DNA of 64,000 nt, taken from positions 496,001 to 560,000 of the forward strand of contig NZ_WUEY01000003.1 of NCBI RefSeq assembly GCF_010668395.1, written 5' to 3'. Shown in pieces: positions 27,147 to 37,207 of this stretch. How positions within the stretch are numbered: the first letter of the stretch is position 1; each line of letters starts with the position of its first letter. This DNA is from Martinezella lusitana. GTDB taxonomy: Bacteria > Pseudomonadota > Alphaproteobacteria > Rhizobiales > Rhizobiaceae. The notes under the pieces are model-generated. The model made no database searches. It was not told where the DNA came from and was given only the letters and a program-made list of their open reading frames with translations. The position numbers and the translations under genes are program-made.

Positions 27147-28538
27147 ATGCCGATCCTCACCCGACGCAATCTCCTGAAAGCCTCAGCCGTTGCCGGTGCC
27201 TATGGCGTGGGCATCGGCATAGCGGGAAGGTTTACGGGCAAGGCGGCGGCGGCTGAGCCGCTCACGCTGAAGACGGCCAAGATCGAAGCCAGCCTCACGG
27301 ACGGCGGCAAGACCAGGAGCGTGCTGACCTATGGGGAAGCCGGCATGCCGCCGGTCGTGCGCATGAAAAAGGGCGAAGCCTTCGCGGCCCGGCTCGTCAA
27401 CGGCATAGACGACCCGACGACCATCCACTGGCACGGCATCCGCCTTCCGAACAACATGGACGGCGTGCCCTTCCTGACCCAACCTTACGTCTATACCGGC
27501 GATCATTTCGACTACGCCTTCACCCCGCCCGATGCCGGCACCTTCTGGTATCACCCGCATTGCAACACGCTGGAGCAGATGGGCCACGGCATGACCGGCG
27601 TCATCGTGGTCGAGAATCCCAAGGATCCGGCGTTCGATTCGGAAGTGGTGCTCAATCTGCGCGACTGGCGGCTCGGCAGCGATGGACAGTTTATCGCCCA
27701 GTTCCGGCCGCGCGATGCCGCCAAGTCCGGCACCTACGGCACGGTGCGAACCGCGAACTGGCAGCAGCAGCCGCAATACAACGCCCCCGCCGGCGGTCTG
27801 GTGCGCCTGCGTGTTGCCATTACCGACGTCACCCGCATCTATTCCTTCCGCTTGGATGGCGGCGAGGCGACGGTGATCGCCATCGACGGCAATCCCGTGC
27901 CGCAGCGTTTCCCGCTCGACCTCCTGCAGCTCGGCCCCGGACAGCGGCTGGAGCTGGCCGTACGCATGCCCGACAGCGAAGGCGCGATCGTCAAGCTTGA
28001 GGATATCAAGGGCACCGATCCGAAGGTGCTGGCGACCTTGCGCTCGGTCGGCAGTTCGCTGAAGCGGGATGTCCGCGACCTGGCGCCGCTGGAAGACAAT
28101 CCCGTCCGGAAGGCCGATCTCGGCGCGGCAACCCATATTCCGCTGATTCTCAGTGCCACGGCGGAAAACACCGCCGACAACAGCATCTGCGGATCGCTCG
28201 GCTACAGTTTCTGGGCCATCAACAAGGTGCCGTGGCCGGGCGACACCCCCGATCCGACCGCGCCGCTCGCCGAACTCAAGCTCGGCAGGAGCTATGTCAT
28301 CGACATGGAAAACGTCACCCCGCACAGCCATCCGATTCATCTGCATGGAATGAGCTTCACCGTCCTCTCCTCTTCGACGCGGCAGGTGCAGCCTTTCGTG
28401 TCCGACACCTATCTGATCCAGCCGGACGAAAAGGTGCAGCTCGCCTTCGTCGCCGACAACCCCGGCGACTGGCTGCTGCATTGCCATATCATCGAGCATC
28501 AGAAGACCGGCATGACGAGTTACGTGCGCGTGGCGTGA
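27147..28538 (+). CDS. Multicopper oxidase, exported by Tat
   Basis: A 463-residue copper oxidase exported folded (TRRNLLKASAVAGAYGVG with the twin Arg at residues 6-7). It has three cupredoxin domains. All copper-binding motifs are present: HWHG (94-97), WYHPH (134-138), HPIHLHGMSF in the last domain, and HCHIIEHQKTGM, where the final Met is the type 1 axial ligand. It may oxidise Cu(I), Mn or phenols; no Met-rich insert points to CueO. It lies alone between the DUF559 gene and rnd. Confidence 0.92.
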   Translation: MPILTRRNLLKASAVAGAYGVGIGIAGRFTGKAAAAEPLTLKTAKIEASLTDGGKTRSVLTYGEAGMPPVVRMKKGEAFAARLVNGIDDPTTIHWHGIRLPNNMDGVPFLTQPYVYTGDHFDYAFTPPDAGTFWYHPHCNTLEQMGHGMTGVIVVENPKDPAFDSEVVLNLRDWRLGSDGQFIAQFRPRDAAKSGTYGTVRTANWQQQPQYNAPAGGLVRLRVAITDVTRIYSFRLDGGEATVIAIDGNPVPQRFPLDLLQLGPGQRLELAVRMPDSEGAIVKLEDIKGTDPKVLATLRSVGSSLKRDVRDLAPLEDNPVRKADLGAATHIPLILSATAENTADNSICGSLGYSFWAINKVPWPGDTPDPTAPLAELKLGRSYVIDMENVTPHSHPIHLHGMSFTVLSSSTRQVQPFVSDTYLIQPDEKVQLAFVADNPGDWLLHCHIIEHQKTGMTSYVRVA

Positions 28539-28704
28539 GCTGTCACGGCTCTAATGTGAGCGATCGCGCCCGAACCCGCCCCCGGTTTGCGAGAATTTCA
28601 GCCAAAAGCGAAACGCGGCTAAGGCTTTGTCCGCGAAAGTATTGACATATCCGCCTGAAAGGAGAAGGAAGTTAAAGAAGTATTTTACCGATGAATGTGT
28701 TGAG

Positions 28705-29850
28705 ATGATCGAAACTACCGCCCAATTGGAGGCGGCCTGCCAAGAGCTGGCCAAGTCGGAATTCATTACCATCGATACGGAATTCCTGCGAGAAACGACC
28801 TTCTGGCCGGAACTGTGTTTGATACAGATGGCCAGTCCCACCACCGAAGTGCTGGTAGACCCGCTGGCCAAGGGGCTGGATCTGGCGCCCTTCTTCGAAC
28901 TGATGGCCAATCCATCGGTTCTGAAGGTGTTTCACGCTGCGCGTCAGGATATCGAAATCATTTTCCATCGCGGCAACCTCATTCCGCATCCGATCTTCGA
29001 TACGCAGGTCGCGGCGATGGTCTGCGGTTTCGGCGATTCCGTTTCCTACGACCAGCTCGTCAGCCGAATCAAGAACGTCCACATCGACAAGTCCTCGCGC
29101 TTCACCGACTGGAGCCGACGCCCGCTGTCGGAAAAGCAGCTCGACTATGCGCTTGCCGACGTGACCCACCTGCGCGACGTTTATCTCTCGCTCAGCGAGC
29201 AGCTGCAGCGGGAAGGCCGCGCCTCCTGGCTGCAGGAAGAGATGGCGATCCTCGAAGCGCGCGAAACCTACGATCTTCACCCCGACGATGCCTGGCAGCG
29301 GCTGAAGATGCGGCTGCGCAAGCCGCAGGAGCTCGCCGTGCTGAAGTACGTGGCGGCGTGGCGCGAACGCGAGGCGCGCGCCCGCAACGTCCCGCGCGCT
29401 CGCGTGCTGAAGGATGATGCGATTTACGAAATCGCTCAGCAGCAGCCGAAGGACAGCGAGGCGCTTGCCCGGCTGCGGACCATCCCGAAAGGCTGGGAGC
29501 GCTCCGCCGCCGGTACGACGGTGCTCGAGGCGATCAATGCGGCGCTGGCATTGCCGAAGTCCGATATGCCGCATCCGCCGCGTCATCAGCAGGCCCCGGA
29601 AGGCACGGCCGCCGCTTCGGAGCTGCTGAAGGTGCTGCTGAAACTCATCGCCGAAAAACATGGCGTGGCACCGAAAGTCATCGCCAACAGCGACGACCTG
29701 GACAAGATCGCCGCCGAAGGCGAGAAAGCCGAAGTCGCCGCCTTGACCGGCTGGCGGCGCGATCTGTTCGGCGAGACGGCCCTGCAGCTGATCCAGGGTC
29801 AGGTGGCCCTGCGCTTCGTCGGCAAGCGAATCGAGACCGTCACTCTCTAG
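28705..29850 (+). CDS. rnd: Ribonuclease D
   Basis: A 3'-5' exoribonuclease that trims tRNA precursors. The 381-residue protein has the DEDD residues: FITIDTEFLRE (Asp, Glu), VFHAARQDIEIIF and the late DYALADVTHLRDVY (Tyr, Asp). An HRDC domain follows (LAVLKYVAAWREREARARNVPR). I chose the ATG at 28705 because the family N-terminus MIETTAQLEAAC begins there; the ribosome site before it is weak. It lies downstream of the multicopper oxidase gene. Confidence 0.94.
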   Translation: MIETTAQLEAACQELAKSEFITIDTEFLRETTFWPELCLIQMASPTTEVLVDPLAKGLDLAPFFELMANPSVLKVFHAARQDIEIIFHRGNLIPHPIFDTQVAAMVCGFGDSVSYDQLVSRIKNVHIDKSSRFTDWSRRPLSEKQLDYALADVTHLRDVYLSLSEQLQREGRASWLQEEMAILEARETYDLHPDDAWQRLKMRLRKPQELAVLKYVAAWREREARARNVPRARVLKDDAIYEIAQQQPKDSEALARLRTIPKGWERSAAGTTVLEAINAALALPKSDMPHPPRHQQAPEGTAAASELLKVLLKLIAEKHGVAPKVIANSDDLDKIAAEGEKAEVAALTGWRRDLFGETALQLIQGQVALRFVGKRIETVTL

Positions 29851-30042
29851 CCACGACATTGTTCTTTCCCAGCGCTTCGCGATTGCGTATGATTCGCGGA
29901 TCGAGACGCTGGTCGCCATCACGATTGCGCCGCAAATCTCGTAGAATGAACGTCTTGTGTAGTCGTTATATTCGATGACGTTCCGGTTTGCCGGCGCAAT
30001 CCCGCGTCGATGAAAGGCGTCGGTTCTTGGCGGAAAAAGTGA

Positions 30043-31095
30043 ATGGGTATTCTCCATTCGATACGCAATTGGATCCTGACGTCGCTGTTTCTCGCTTCGA
30101 CGGGCGTCATCTACGCCAAGGTGTTCTTTCCGCAATCGCCGGAATATATCGGCGCGGTCTTCGCCCTGTTCTGCGGCATGCCGTTGCTGGCTTTCGAGCG
30201 CCGCATCATCCTGCCGCGGCTGAATGTCTGGATGCACCGCCTGCCGACGCCGGCCTTCATCCTCTCGGCCCTCGTCGTCGACTTTCTTCTGATGAGCGTC
30301 GGCTACGCCATGGCTGGCAGCCTTCTGAAGCTGCTGGGCCTGGTGCAGGCCTCCTGGGAAGACCTGACGGTATTGAAGGTCGATGTCTACATCTATGCCG
30401 TCGCGGTGACGGCCGTCGTCATCTTCGTCAGCCGCGTGCGCGAACTGCTCGGCCGCGATGTCTTCCTCAGCCTGCTGACCGGCAGATATCGCAATCCGGT
30501 ACAGGAGGAGCGCGTATTTCTCTTCATCGATCTCGTTGGATCCACTGCCTTCGCGGAGGAACACGGCGACCTCAAGACACAGGAGTTTCTTGGCGCGGTG
30601 TTCGGCGCCATGGCCGAGCCGGTGCGACGGCATTACGGCGCGATCGACGACTATATCGGCGACGCCGCCATCATTACCTGGCCGCTCAAGCGTGGCGTCA
30701 AGAATGCCAACTGCGTGCGCTGCGTCTTCAGTATCCTCGACGACATCGAGGCGAATGCGGAAACCTGGCTGAAATCCTATGGCAGGGTGCCGCGCCTGCG
30801 CGCCGCCCTGCATGGCGGCAGCATCGTTACCGCCGAAATCGGCGTCGACCATCACAAGATCGCCTATTTCGGCGACTCGGTGAACACGACCGCAAGGCTG
30901 GAATCGCTGTGCAAGACACTGGAACGCCAGGTGCTGATTTCCAGCGACCTCGCAAGGCGGCTCGAACTTCCCGAAGCGATCATCAAGGAAGAGCTTGGCG
31001 ACCATGCCGTTCGCGGCCGCGACCAGTCTCTTGGCGTCATCGCCCTTCACACACAGGACCGGCAAGTGCTGATGACTGCCCGCAACAGATCGTAA
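30043..31095 (+). CDS. Membrane-anchored class III adenylate/guanylate cyclase
   Basis: A 350-residue protein with four hydrophobic segments in the first 140 residues and a C-terminal class III nucleotide cyclase domain from about residue 155. The metal-binding start FLFIDLVGSTAFAEEHGD has both Asp positions (with YIGDAAIITWP), and NTTARLESL carries the conserved Asn and Arg. It probably makes cAMP in the cytoplasm in response to a membrane signal. No regulator gene is adjacent. Rhizobia carry many such cyclases. Confidence 0.88.
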   Translation: MGILHSIRNWILTSLFLASTGVIYAKVFFPQSPEYIGAVFALFCGMPLLAFERRIILPRLNVWMHRLPTPAFILSALVVDFLLMSVGYAMAGSLLKLLGLVQASWEDLTVLKVDVYIYAVAVTAVVIFVSRVRELLGRDVFLSLLTGRYRNPVQEERVFLFIDLVGSTAFAEEHGDLKTQEFLGAVFGAMAEPVRRHYGAIDDYIGDAAIITWPLKRGVKNANCVRCVFSILDDIEANAETWLKSYGRVPRLRAALHGGSIVTAEIGVDHHKIAYFGDSVNTTARLESLCKTLERQVLISSDLARRLELPEAIIKEELGDHAVRGRDQSLGVIALHTQDRQVLMTARNRS

Positions 31096-31255
31096 GCAAT
31101 ACAAATCATCAGATGCATTTCTATGTCGATGCACGCCCTGGCTTCACACCCTATGGGTTGTCCACAGTCACCAAATCTTCACCTAAGCGTTAATTCGCCG
31201 ACATGGCTCGCCTGTTAAGCGGGGTTGTTTTCGCCAATCCCACCAACAAGGTGAC

Positions 31256-32617
31256 ATGATGACAAGAATTCTTTCCGCCTCCACGGCACTCTTCATTTTG
31301 CTTGCCGCCTCGGCCCAGGCAGACGAACAGCAGTTCAAGGCAAAGCTCGCCGGACAGGCAATCCTGCCGGCCAACACGATCGTTGCCGCCCCTGGCGACG
31401 CACCCGATTTTCTGAAGACCTCCGGCAAGTTCACGACGCCGGACCGCAAGCGCACCGACGCGCTCGGCACCGTGCCCGGCAAGGACGGCGCCCGCGTCAC
31501 CGACCTGAAGCTGCCCTTCGACGGCCAGCCGATCCAGGGCTTTTCCGGCATCAAGACCATGCCGGACGGCACCTTCTGGACGCTGTCCGACAATGGTTTC
31601 GGCTCCAAGCAGAATTCCTCCGACGCCATGCTTTTCCTGCACCAGCTCAAGTTCGACTGGGACGGCGGCAAGGTCGAAGTCGTCAAGAACCTGTTCCTGT
31701 CCGATCCGAACAAGAAGGCTCCCTTCCCGATCGTTCTGGAAGGCGCCGACAAGCGTTATCTGACCGGCGCCGATTTCGATATCGAATCGATCCAGCCGGT
31801 TGCCGATGGCTTCTGGATCGGCGAGGAATTCGGTCCCTACCTGCTGAAGTTCGACACCGACGGCCAGCTGACCGACGTCTTCCCGACGACGCTCGACGGC
31901 AAGCCGGTCATGTCTCCCGACAATCCGCTGCTGCAGCTGCCGGGCAACCCGACGCAGAAGATGCCCGCCTTCAACCTCAAGCGCTCCGGCGGTTTCGAGG
32001 GCCTTGCCATGTCGAAGGACGGCTCCAAGCTCTATGGCCTGCTGGAAGGCCCGATCTACAAGGATGACGGCCAGATGGAGAGCGTAGATGGCAAAACGGC
32101 CATCCGCGTCATCGAATTCGACGTCGCCTCGAAAAGCTGGACCGGCCGCAGCTGGCTCTATCCCTTCGCGGACAAGGGCGTCTCGATCGGCGATTTCAAC
32201 ATGCTCGACGAAACGACGGCATTGGTCATCGAACGCGACAACGGCGCCGGCACGAAGGACAAGGCTTGCGCCGATCCGAAGCAGCCGACACCGGATTGCT
32301 TCGAGGCTCCGGCCGAACTCAAGCGCGTCTACAAGATCGAGTTCAGCGACGCCAACGTCGGCAAGGCCGTCCGCAAGATCGGCTATATCGACCTGATGCA
32401 CATCGAGGATCCGGACCACAAGCGTCGCCAGGGCGGCGGCGAAGGCTTCTACGACATGCCCTTCGTCACCATCGAGAATGTCGACCGCATCGATGCCACG
32501 CATATCATCATCGGCAACGACAACAACCTGCCCTTCTCCGCAGGCCGCGCCGTCAACAAGGCCGACGACAACGAATTCAGCATTCTTGAAGTCGGTGATT
32601 TCCTGAACGCGAAGTAA
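31256..32617 (+). CDS. Secreted phytase-like (esterase-like) protein
   Basis: A 453-residue protein with a signal peptide (MMTRILSASTALFILLAASAQA) and the phytase-like domain of PF13449. Its marks are FSGIKTMPDGTFWTLSDNGFG, the segment after DIESIQPVADGFWIGEEFGPYLLKF, and GGFEGLAMSKDGSKLYGLLEG. A beta-propeller in the periplasm is likely. The family is associated with phosphoester substrates, but the activity is unproven. AAGGTG precedes the first of two consecutive ATG codons. It is convergent with ppx, which is of interest because ppk and ppx handle phosphate. Confidence 0.82.
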   Translation: MMTRILSASTALFILLAASAQADEQQFKAKLAGQAILPANTIVAAPGDAPDFLKTSGKFTTPDRKRTDALGTVPGKDGARVTDLKLPFDGQPIQGFSGIKTMPDGTFWTLSDNGFGSKQNSSDAMLFLHQLKFDWDGGKVEVVKNLFLSDPNKKAPFPIVLEGADKRYLTGADFDIESIQPVADGFWIGEEFGPYLLKFDTDGQLTDVFPTTLDGKPVMSPDNPLLQLPGNPTQKMPAFNLKRSGGFEGLAMSKDGSKLYGLLEGPIYKDDGQMESVDGKTAIRVIEFDVASKSWTGRSWLYPFADKGVSIGDFNMLDETTALVIERDNGAGTKDKACADPKQPTPDCFEAPAELKRVYKIEFSDANVGKAVRKIGYIDLMHIEDPDHKRRQGGGEGFYDMPFVTIENVDRIDATHIIIGNDNNLPFSAGRAVNKADDNEFSILEVGDFLNAK

Positions 32618-32631
32618 GCCGCGACGAAACC

Positions 32632-32680
32632 GCCTCTCCCCGCCATACGGGGAGAGGCTTCCGGCCTGTTCGAAACAGGC
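32632..32680. terminator. Double hairpin between the phytase-like gene and ppx
   Basis: GCCTCTCCCCG/CGGGGAGAGGC (32632-32642, 32648-32658) is followed by GCCTGTT/AACAGGC (32664-32680). Both stems are perfect. They lie between two convergent stop codons and probably act on both transcripts. Confidence 0.75.
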
Positions 32681-32684
32681 AGAC

Positions 32685-34205
32685 TTATTCGAAGCAGAAA
32701 GCCAGCCGGCGGTTCGTGAGCTTGCCGAGCTGCTGCAGGCGACCGTCGAGCCTTTCGCCGGCAAAGTCGTGATATTCGGCAGGAACGACGAATTCGAGGT
32801 CCAGGTCCGGGTTTGTCGAGCGTCGGAACGACAGATTGCGCACGACACCGGGCATGGATGCGGAAAACAGATAAACGACACGCAGCAGGCCGCCGAGCAG
32901 CTTGGCGCGCTCGACGAATTGCGGCGTGGCGATCGTCGACAGCGGTCCCGTCGCTCCGTCGTCGCTCAACCCCTCGAAACGGAAGTAATTGGCAAGCGCG
33001 ATGAAGGCGCGGCCGGCATGGGTAATGCCGACAAAAGACGTGTGGGCGATGATGTTCAACGCCTGCAGGCCGCGATAATCCGGATGCGCGCGCCAGCTGA
33101 TGTCGGCAAGCAGGCAGGCGGCCTGACGATAACGGCTCTCCTCTTCCGTCTCGGTGATGCCGAAGAACGGCATCATGCGCCCCGTCCATTCGGCCAGCTC
33201 GCGGGCATGTTCCGGCGAGCGGGCGCGCAGGATGGCAAGCTCGCCGGCCGCGACCAGCAGCGGATCGCTGTTGCGCTCGACTTCCGTCAGCAACGAATAG
33301 AGGTAGCCCTCGCGCACACCCTGCGCGGAAAAGGAGATGACGGACGGCTTCATGGCCGCCAGCACCTCGCGCATGGCGACGGCGCCGAAAGGCAGCAGCG
33401 AACGGCGATGCTTGGAAACCGCCTGCAACGCGGGATCCTTCGAATCCTTCGATTCGACGATCTGATCCAGAAAGCGGATCATCTCTTCAAGCGACACTTC
33501 ATAGCCCTGCATCATGTGCAGCGGATATTTGCGCATTTCCATGTGCAGCTTGGCGATGTTTCGCCAGGTGCCGCCAACCGCATAGAAGGTTCGCCCCTCG
33601 CCCTTGCTCAAAAGCTTGGCCGTCTTGACATGCTTGCGCGCGAAGCTGCGCGCCTTCTCGATCGAGCCGCCGGCATATTCGGAAAGCCGCAAGCCACCGA
33701 GCGGCAGCGTGATGCCCTTGCCGATTTCCCGCTCCCTTATGTCGATCAGTTCGAGCGAACCGCCGCCGAGATCGCCGGCTATGCCATCGGGATGGAAGAA
33801 ACCGCTGACGATGCCGAGCGCGGAGAAACGTGCCTCCTCCTCGCCGGACAGCACGCGCACCTTGCGCTGAAGGATGGATTCGGCCTGATGGATGAATTGG
33901 GGACCATTGCTGGCCTCGCGCGCCGCGGCCGTCGCCAGAACGTAGATCGTGGATGCGCGCGCCTGATCGGACAATGCCTTGAAGCGATGCAGCGCAGCAA
34001 GAGCCCTCGCCACGCTCTCCTCATCCATCTTTCCCGTCAGCGCTATGCCCTTGCCGAGGCCGCACAGCACCTTCTCGTTGAAAAGGATGGTCGGCGACCG
34101 CGAATGGCCCTCATAGACGACGAGACGGACCGAATTCGACCCGATATCGACGACGGAGACAGGGGCAACACCCGGAAGGCGTCCCTGGGCTTCAGATTCA
34201 ACCAT
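32685..34205 (-). CDS. ppx: Exopolyphosphatase (Ppx/GppA family)
   Basis: Removes terminal phosphate from polyphosphate, and relatives hydrolyse pppGpp. The 506-residue protein has the ASKHA-fold phosphate loops VSVVDIGSNSVRLVVYEG and GIAGDLGGGSLELIDI, and the catalytic Glu of LSGEEEARFSALG. The C-terminal HD-like domain is longer than in short Ppx enzymes. It begins 11 bases after the ppk stop, so ppk-ppx is an operon. Confidence 0.94.
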   Translation of the reverse strand: MVESEAQGRLPGVAPVSVVDIGSNSVRLVVYEGHSRSPTILFNEKVLCGLGKGIALTGKMDEESVARALAALHRFKALSDQARASTIYVLATAAAREASNGPQFIHQAESILQRKVRVLSGEEEARFSALGIVSGFFHPDGIAGDLGGGSLELIDIREREIGKGITLPLGGLRLSEYAGGSIEKARSFARKHVKTAKLLSKGEGRTFYAVGGTWRNIAKLHMEMRKYPLHMMQGYEVSLEEMIRFLDQIVESKDSKDPALQAVSKHRRSLLPFGAVAMREVLAAMKPSVISFSAQGVREGYLYSLLTEVERNSDPLLVAAGELAILRARSPEHARELAEWTGRMMPFFGITETEEESRYRQAACLLADISWRAHPDYRGLQALNIIAHTSFVGITHAGRAFIALANYFRFEGLSDDGATGPLSTIATPQFVERAKLLGGLLRVVYLFSASMPGVVRNLSFRRSTNPDLDLEFVVPAEYHDFAGERLDGRLQQLGKLTNRRLAFCFE

Positions 34206-34216
34206 GCAGGTCCAAT

Positions 34217-36418
34217 TTATATGTTACGGCCCGACAGCAGCCCAGCAATCAGTTTCGGTGCGCTGGATTTCAAGGCTTCGCCACGGCCCGACAGGCTGGG
34301 ATTGGTCATGAAATACTGCTGAGCATTGAACGGCTCTTCTCCCTTGCGCACCTCGATGCGCCTTGAAGTCCCGTCCGGCAATATCTCGTAGCTCTGTTGA
34401 TTGTCAATGATATTGCCCAGCATGATCTGCGAGAGCACCTGCTCATGCACGGTCTTGTTGGTCAACGGCACAAGCGTCTCGACGCGGCGGTCGAGGTTTC
34501 TGGGCATCAAGTCGGCCGAGCCGATATAAACCAACGCCTTGTCCGACGGCAGGCCGTGACCATCGCCGAAGCAGAAGATCCGGCTATGCTCCAGGAAGCG
34601 TCCGACGATGGATTTGACGCGGATCCTCTCGGAAAGACCCGGGATCTGCGGGCGCAGGCAGCAGATGCCGCGCACGACCAGGTCGATCTCGACGCCGGCA
34701 TTGCTGGCGCGATAGAGCGCATCGATGATCTCCGGATCGACCAGGGAGTTCATCTTCATCCAGATGGCCCCGGGACGGCCGTTCCGGGTGTGCTCGATCT
34801 CGCCTTCGATATGCTGGAGGATACGCGGGCGCAGCGTATGCGGCGAAACCGCGATCTTCATCCCGTCTTCAGGCTCGCCGTAGCCGGTGATGAAGTTGAA
34901 GATGTTCGCCATGTCATGGGCGATCTTCGGATCGCAGGTGAAGTAGGACAGGTCCGTATAGATCTTGGCGGTGACCGGATGATAGTTGCCGGTGCCGAGA
35001 TGGCAGTAGGTGCGCAGCTTGCCGTCCTCGCGGCGCACGACCATCGACATCTTCGCATGGGTCTTGAGCTCGATGAAGCCGAAGACGACCTGCACGCCGG
35101 CTCGTTCAAGGTCGCGGGCCCAGCGGATGTTCGCCTCTTCGTCGAAGCGGGCCTTGAGTTCGACCAGCGCCGTGACGGACTTGCCCATGTCGGCGGCGTC
35201 GATCAACGCACGGACGATCGGGCTGTCGTTCGAAGTCCGGTAGAGCGTCTGCTTTATCGCCAGAACGTCAGGATCGCGCGCAGCCTGGAGAAGGAACTGG
35301 ACCACCACGTCGAAGGATTCATAGGGGTGGTGGACGACCATGTCCTTTTCGCGGATGGCGGCGAAGCAATCGCCGGCATGCTCGCGGACACGCTCAGGAA
35401 ATCGGGCATTGTAGGGTTCGAAACGAAGGTCGTCGCGCGGCGCCTTGCAGATCTCGGACAGGGTGTTGAGCGCCAGCAGGCCCGGCAGAACCGCGATGCG
35501 GTTTTCCGGCACGTTCAGCGACTCCACCACGAACTGGCGAAGCTCGAGCGGCATTTCGGAGTCCGTCTCGATGCGGATCACCGAGCCGCGGCGGCGGCGC
35601 TTCAATGCGGTTTCGAAAAAGCGCACCAGATCCTCGGCCTCTTCCTCGACTTCGATATCGCTGTCGCGGATAAGGCGGAACGTACCCGAACCCTGCACTT
35701 CGTAGCCGGGATAGAGGCGTTGAATGAAGATGTTCACGACATCTTCAAGCGTGATGTAGCGAATGACGTTGCTCGCGTCCGGCAGGCGAACGAAGCGGTC
35801 CAGCGCCGGCGGCAGGCGCAGCAGCGCCGTCATCGGCTCGCGGCCGTTCATGCTCTTCAGCTGCAGCGCGATGGAGAAGCCGAGGTTCGGAATGAACGGG
35901 AAAGGATGGGCTGGGTCGATGGAGAGCGGCGTCAGGACAGGGAAGATCGCCTGTTCGAACTCGGTGTGGAGCCATTGCCGATCCATGTCGGAAAGGGCAG
36001 CCGGGCGGACGATGAGAATGTCTTCCTTGGCGAGGTATTGCTGCAGGACGGCAAGCGAAGCCTGCTGCTCCATCTGCAGATTGTCGATCTCGCGCAGGAT
36101 ATCGTCGAGCTGTTCGGCAGGCGTCTTGCCGTCGGGCGTGCGCACCAGGATCTTCTGGCGAACCTGGCCTTCGAGGCCGGCGACACGCACCATGAAGAAT
36201 TCATCGAGGTTGGCGGCGGAAATGGAAAGGAACCGGACCCGCTCCAGCAGGGGATGGGCCGTGTTCAGCGTCTCCTCGAGGACACGGCGATTGAACTGCA
36301 GCCAGGAAAATTCGCGGTTGATGAAGCGTTCGGGGCTCGTCAGCAATTCGCTGACGGGTGGGGCCGCCTCCGGAGCCTGCTGGTTGGCGTCCTGATGTTC
36401 CGTGAGTGCCGAGTCCAT
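34217..36418 (-). CDS. ppk: Polyphosphate kinase 1
   Basis: Makes polyphosphate from ATP at the inner membrane. The 733-residue PPK1 has the autophosphorylated His454 in [13 protein letters not shown] and the second catalytic region [18 protein letters not shown]. The N-terminal domain opens [20 protein letters not shown], typical of the family. The ATG at 36418 has AGGTGG upstream. It lies between hdaA and ppx on the minus strand; this hdaA-ppk-ppx order is widespread in Rhizobiales. Confidence 0.97.
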   Translation of the reverse strand: MDSALTEHQDANQQAPEAAPPVSELLTSPERFINREFSWLQFNRRVLEETLNTAHPLLERVRFLSISAANLDEFFMVRVAGLEGQVRQKILVRTPDGKTPAEQLDDILREIDNLQMEQQASLAVLQQYLAKEDILIVRPAALSDMDRQWLHTEFEQAIFPVLTPLSIDPAHPFPFIPNLGFSIALQLKSMNGREPMTALLRLPPALDRFVRLPDASNVIRYITLEDVVNIFIQRLYPGYEVQGSGTFRLIRDSDIEVEEEAEDLVRFFETALKRRRRGSVIRIETDSEMPLELRQFVVESLNVPENRIAVLPGLLALNTLSEICKAPRDDLRFEPYNARFPERVREHAGDCFAAIREKDMVVHHPYESFDVVVQFLLQAARDPDVLAIKQTLYRTSNDSPIVRALIDAADMGKSVTALVELKARFDEEANIRWARDLERAGVQVVFGFIELKTHAKMSMVVRREDGKLRTYCHLGTGNYHPVTAKIYTDLSYFTCDPKIAHDMANIFNFITGYGEPEDGMKIAVSPHTLRPRILQHIEGEIEHTRNGRPGAIWMKMNSLVDPEIIDALYRASNAGVEIDLVVRGICCLRPQIPGLSERIRVKSIVGRFLEHSRIFCFGDGHGLPSDKALVYIGSADLMPRNLDRRVETLVPLTNKTVHEQVLSQIMLGNIIDNQQSYEILPDGTSRRIEVRKGEEPFNAQQYFMTNPSLSGRGEALKSSAPKLIAGLLSGRNI

Positions 36419-36493
36419 GTTCCACCTACCCTCTTTCCAATCCTGTGCCACGTATATCAGTTTGACGACGGAACTGTGACAGTCGATGTCAGC

Positions 36494-37207
36494 TCAATCC
36501 GGCTGAGCGGAATTGCCCAGTTCGTTCAAGACTTCGGCGGCCAGCAGGCGCGTGATCCTTGTACCCCGCCCGAGTGCCAGCCGATCCAGCCTGTCGACGA
36601 TCAACTGCGCCGCGTTGAGGGAGCGCTCCATGCGATTGACAATATAAAGGACGAGTTTGTCATCGATATAAAGCTGGCGGTCGGCGAAGAGCTTGACGAT
36701 CACCTGCGACAGCAATTCTTCGTCGGGCTCGCCGATTTCGACCACCGTCGCGGCCTTCAGGCGGGAGCGCAGATCGGGCAGCGTCACCGGCCAGGACATC
36801 GGCCAGAGCCGGCTCGTCATCAGAAGACTGGTGCCGTTTTCGCGAACGCTGTTGATGACATGGAAGAGCTCCGTATCGTCAAAGCCGACACGATCCACGT
36901 CCTCGAAGATAACCGGGCCGTGGGACGCCGCGATCGCGGCGGCGGAACCGACCACCGGATGGATGTGGACGGCGGCGCACCGCTCGCTCCAGATGCTGGC
37001 GAGATGCGACTTCCCCGAGCCGACCGGGCCCGCCAGAATGACCACGGGCGATGGCCAATGCGGCCAGGAATCGACGATCTTCACCGCAGCACTCAGCGGA
37101 TCGGCGACGAGCAGGTCATCGCGGCCGCTTGCGGGGTCGTGCGTAAAGGCCAAGGGTAGCTGTTCGGCGATCCTGCGCCTCACATCAGCGTTCTTTGCAT
37201 CGGTCAT
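36494..37207 (-). CDS. hdaA: DnaA-related regulator HdaA (regulatory inactivation of DnaA)
   Basis: Together with the clamp it promotes ATP hydrolysis by DnaA and so prevents over-initiation. The 237-residue AAA+ protein has an N-terminal clamp-binding motif EQLPLAF (residues 15-21), the Walker A GPVGSGKS (60-67), a Walker B-like VIFEDVDRV and a sensor region SLLMTSRLWP. It begins by ATGA overlap with the PerM-type gene. DnaA-like boxes occur 14 kb away in this window. Confidence 0.9.
   Translation of the reverse strand: MTDAKNADVRRRIAEQLPLAFTHDPASGRDDLLVADPLSAAVKIVDSWPHWPSPVVILAGPVGSGKSHLASIWSERCAAVHIHPVVGSAAAIAASHGPVIFEDVDRVGFDDTELFHVINSVRENGTSLLMTSRLWPMSWPVTLPDLRSRLKAATVVEIGEPDEELLSQVIVKLFADRQLYIDDKLVLYIVNRMERSLNAAQLIVDRLDRLALGRGTRITRLLAAEVLNELGNSAQPD

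Noticed and set aside
28672..31134. An 820-codon minus-strand frame opposite rnd and the cyclase gene
   Set aside because: It runs antisense to two recognisable genes and has the skewed composition of a shadow frame.
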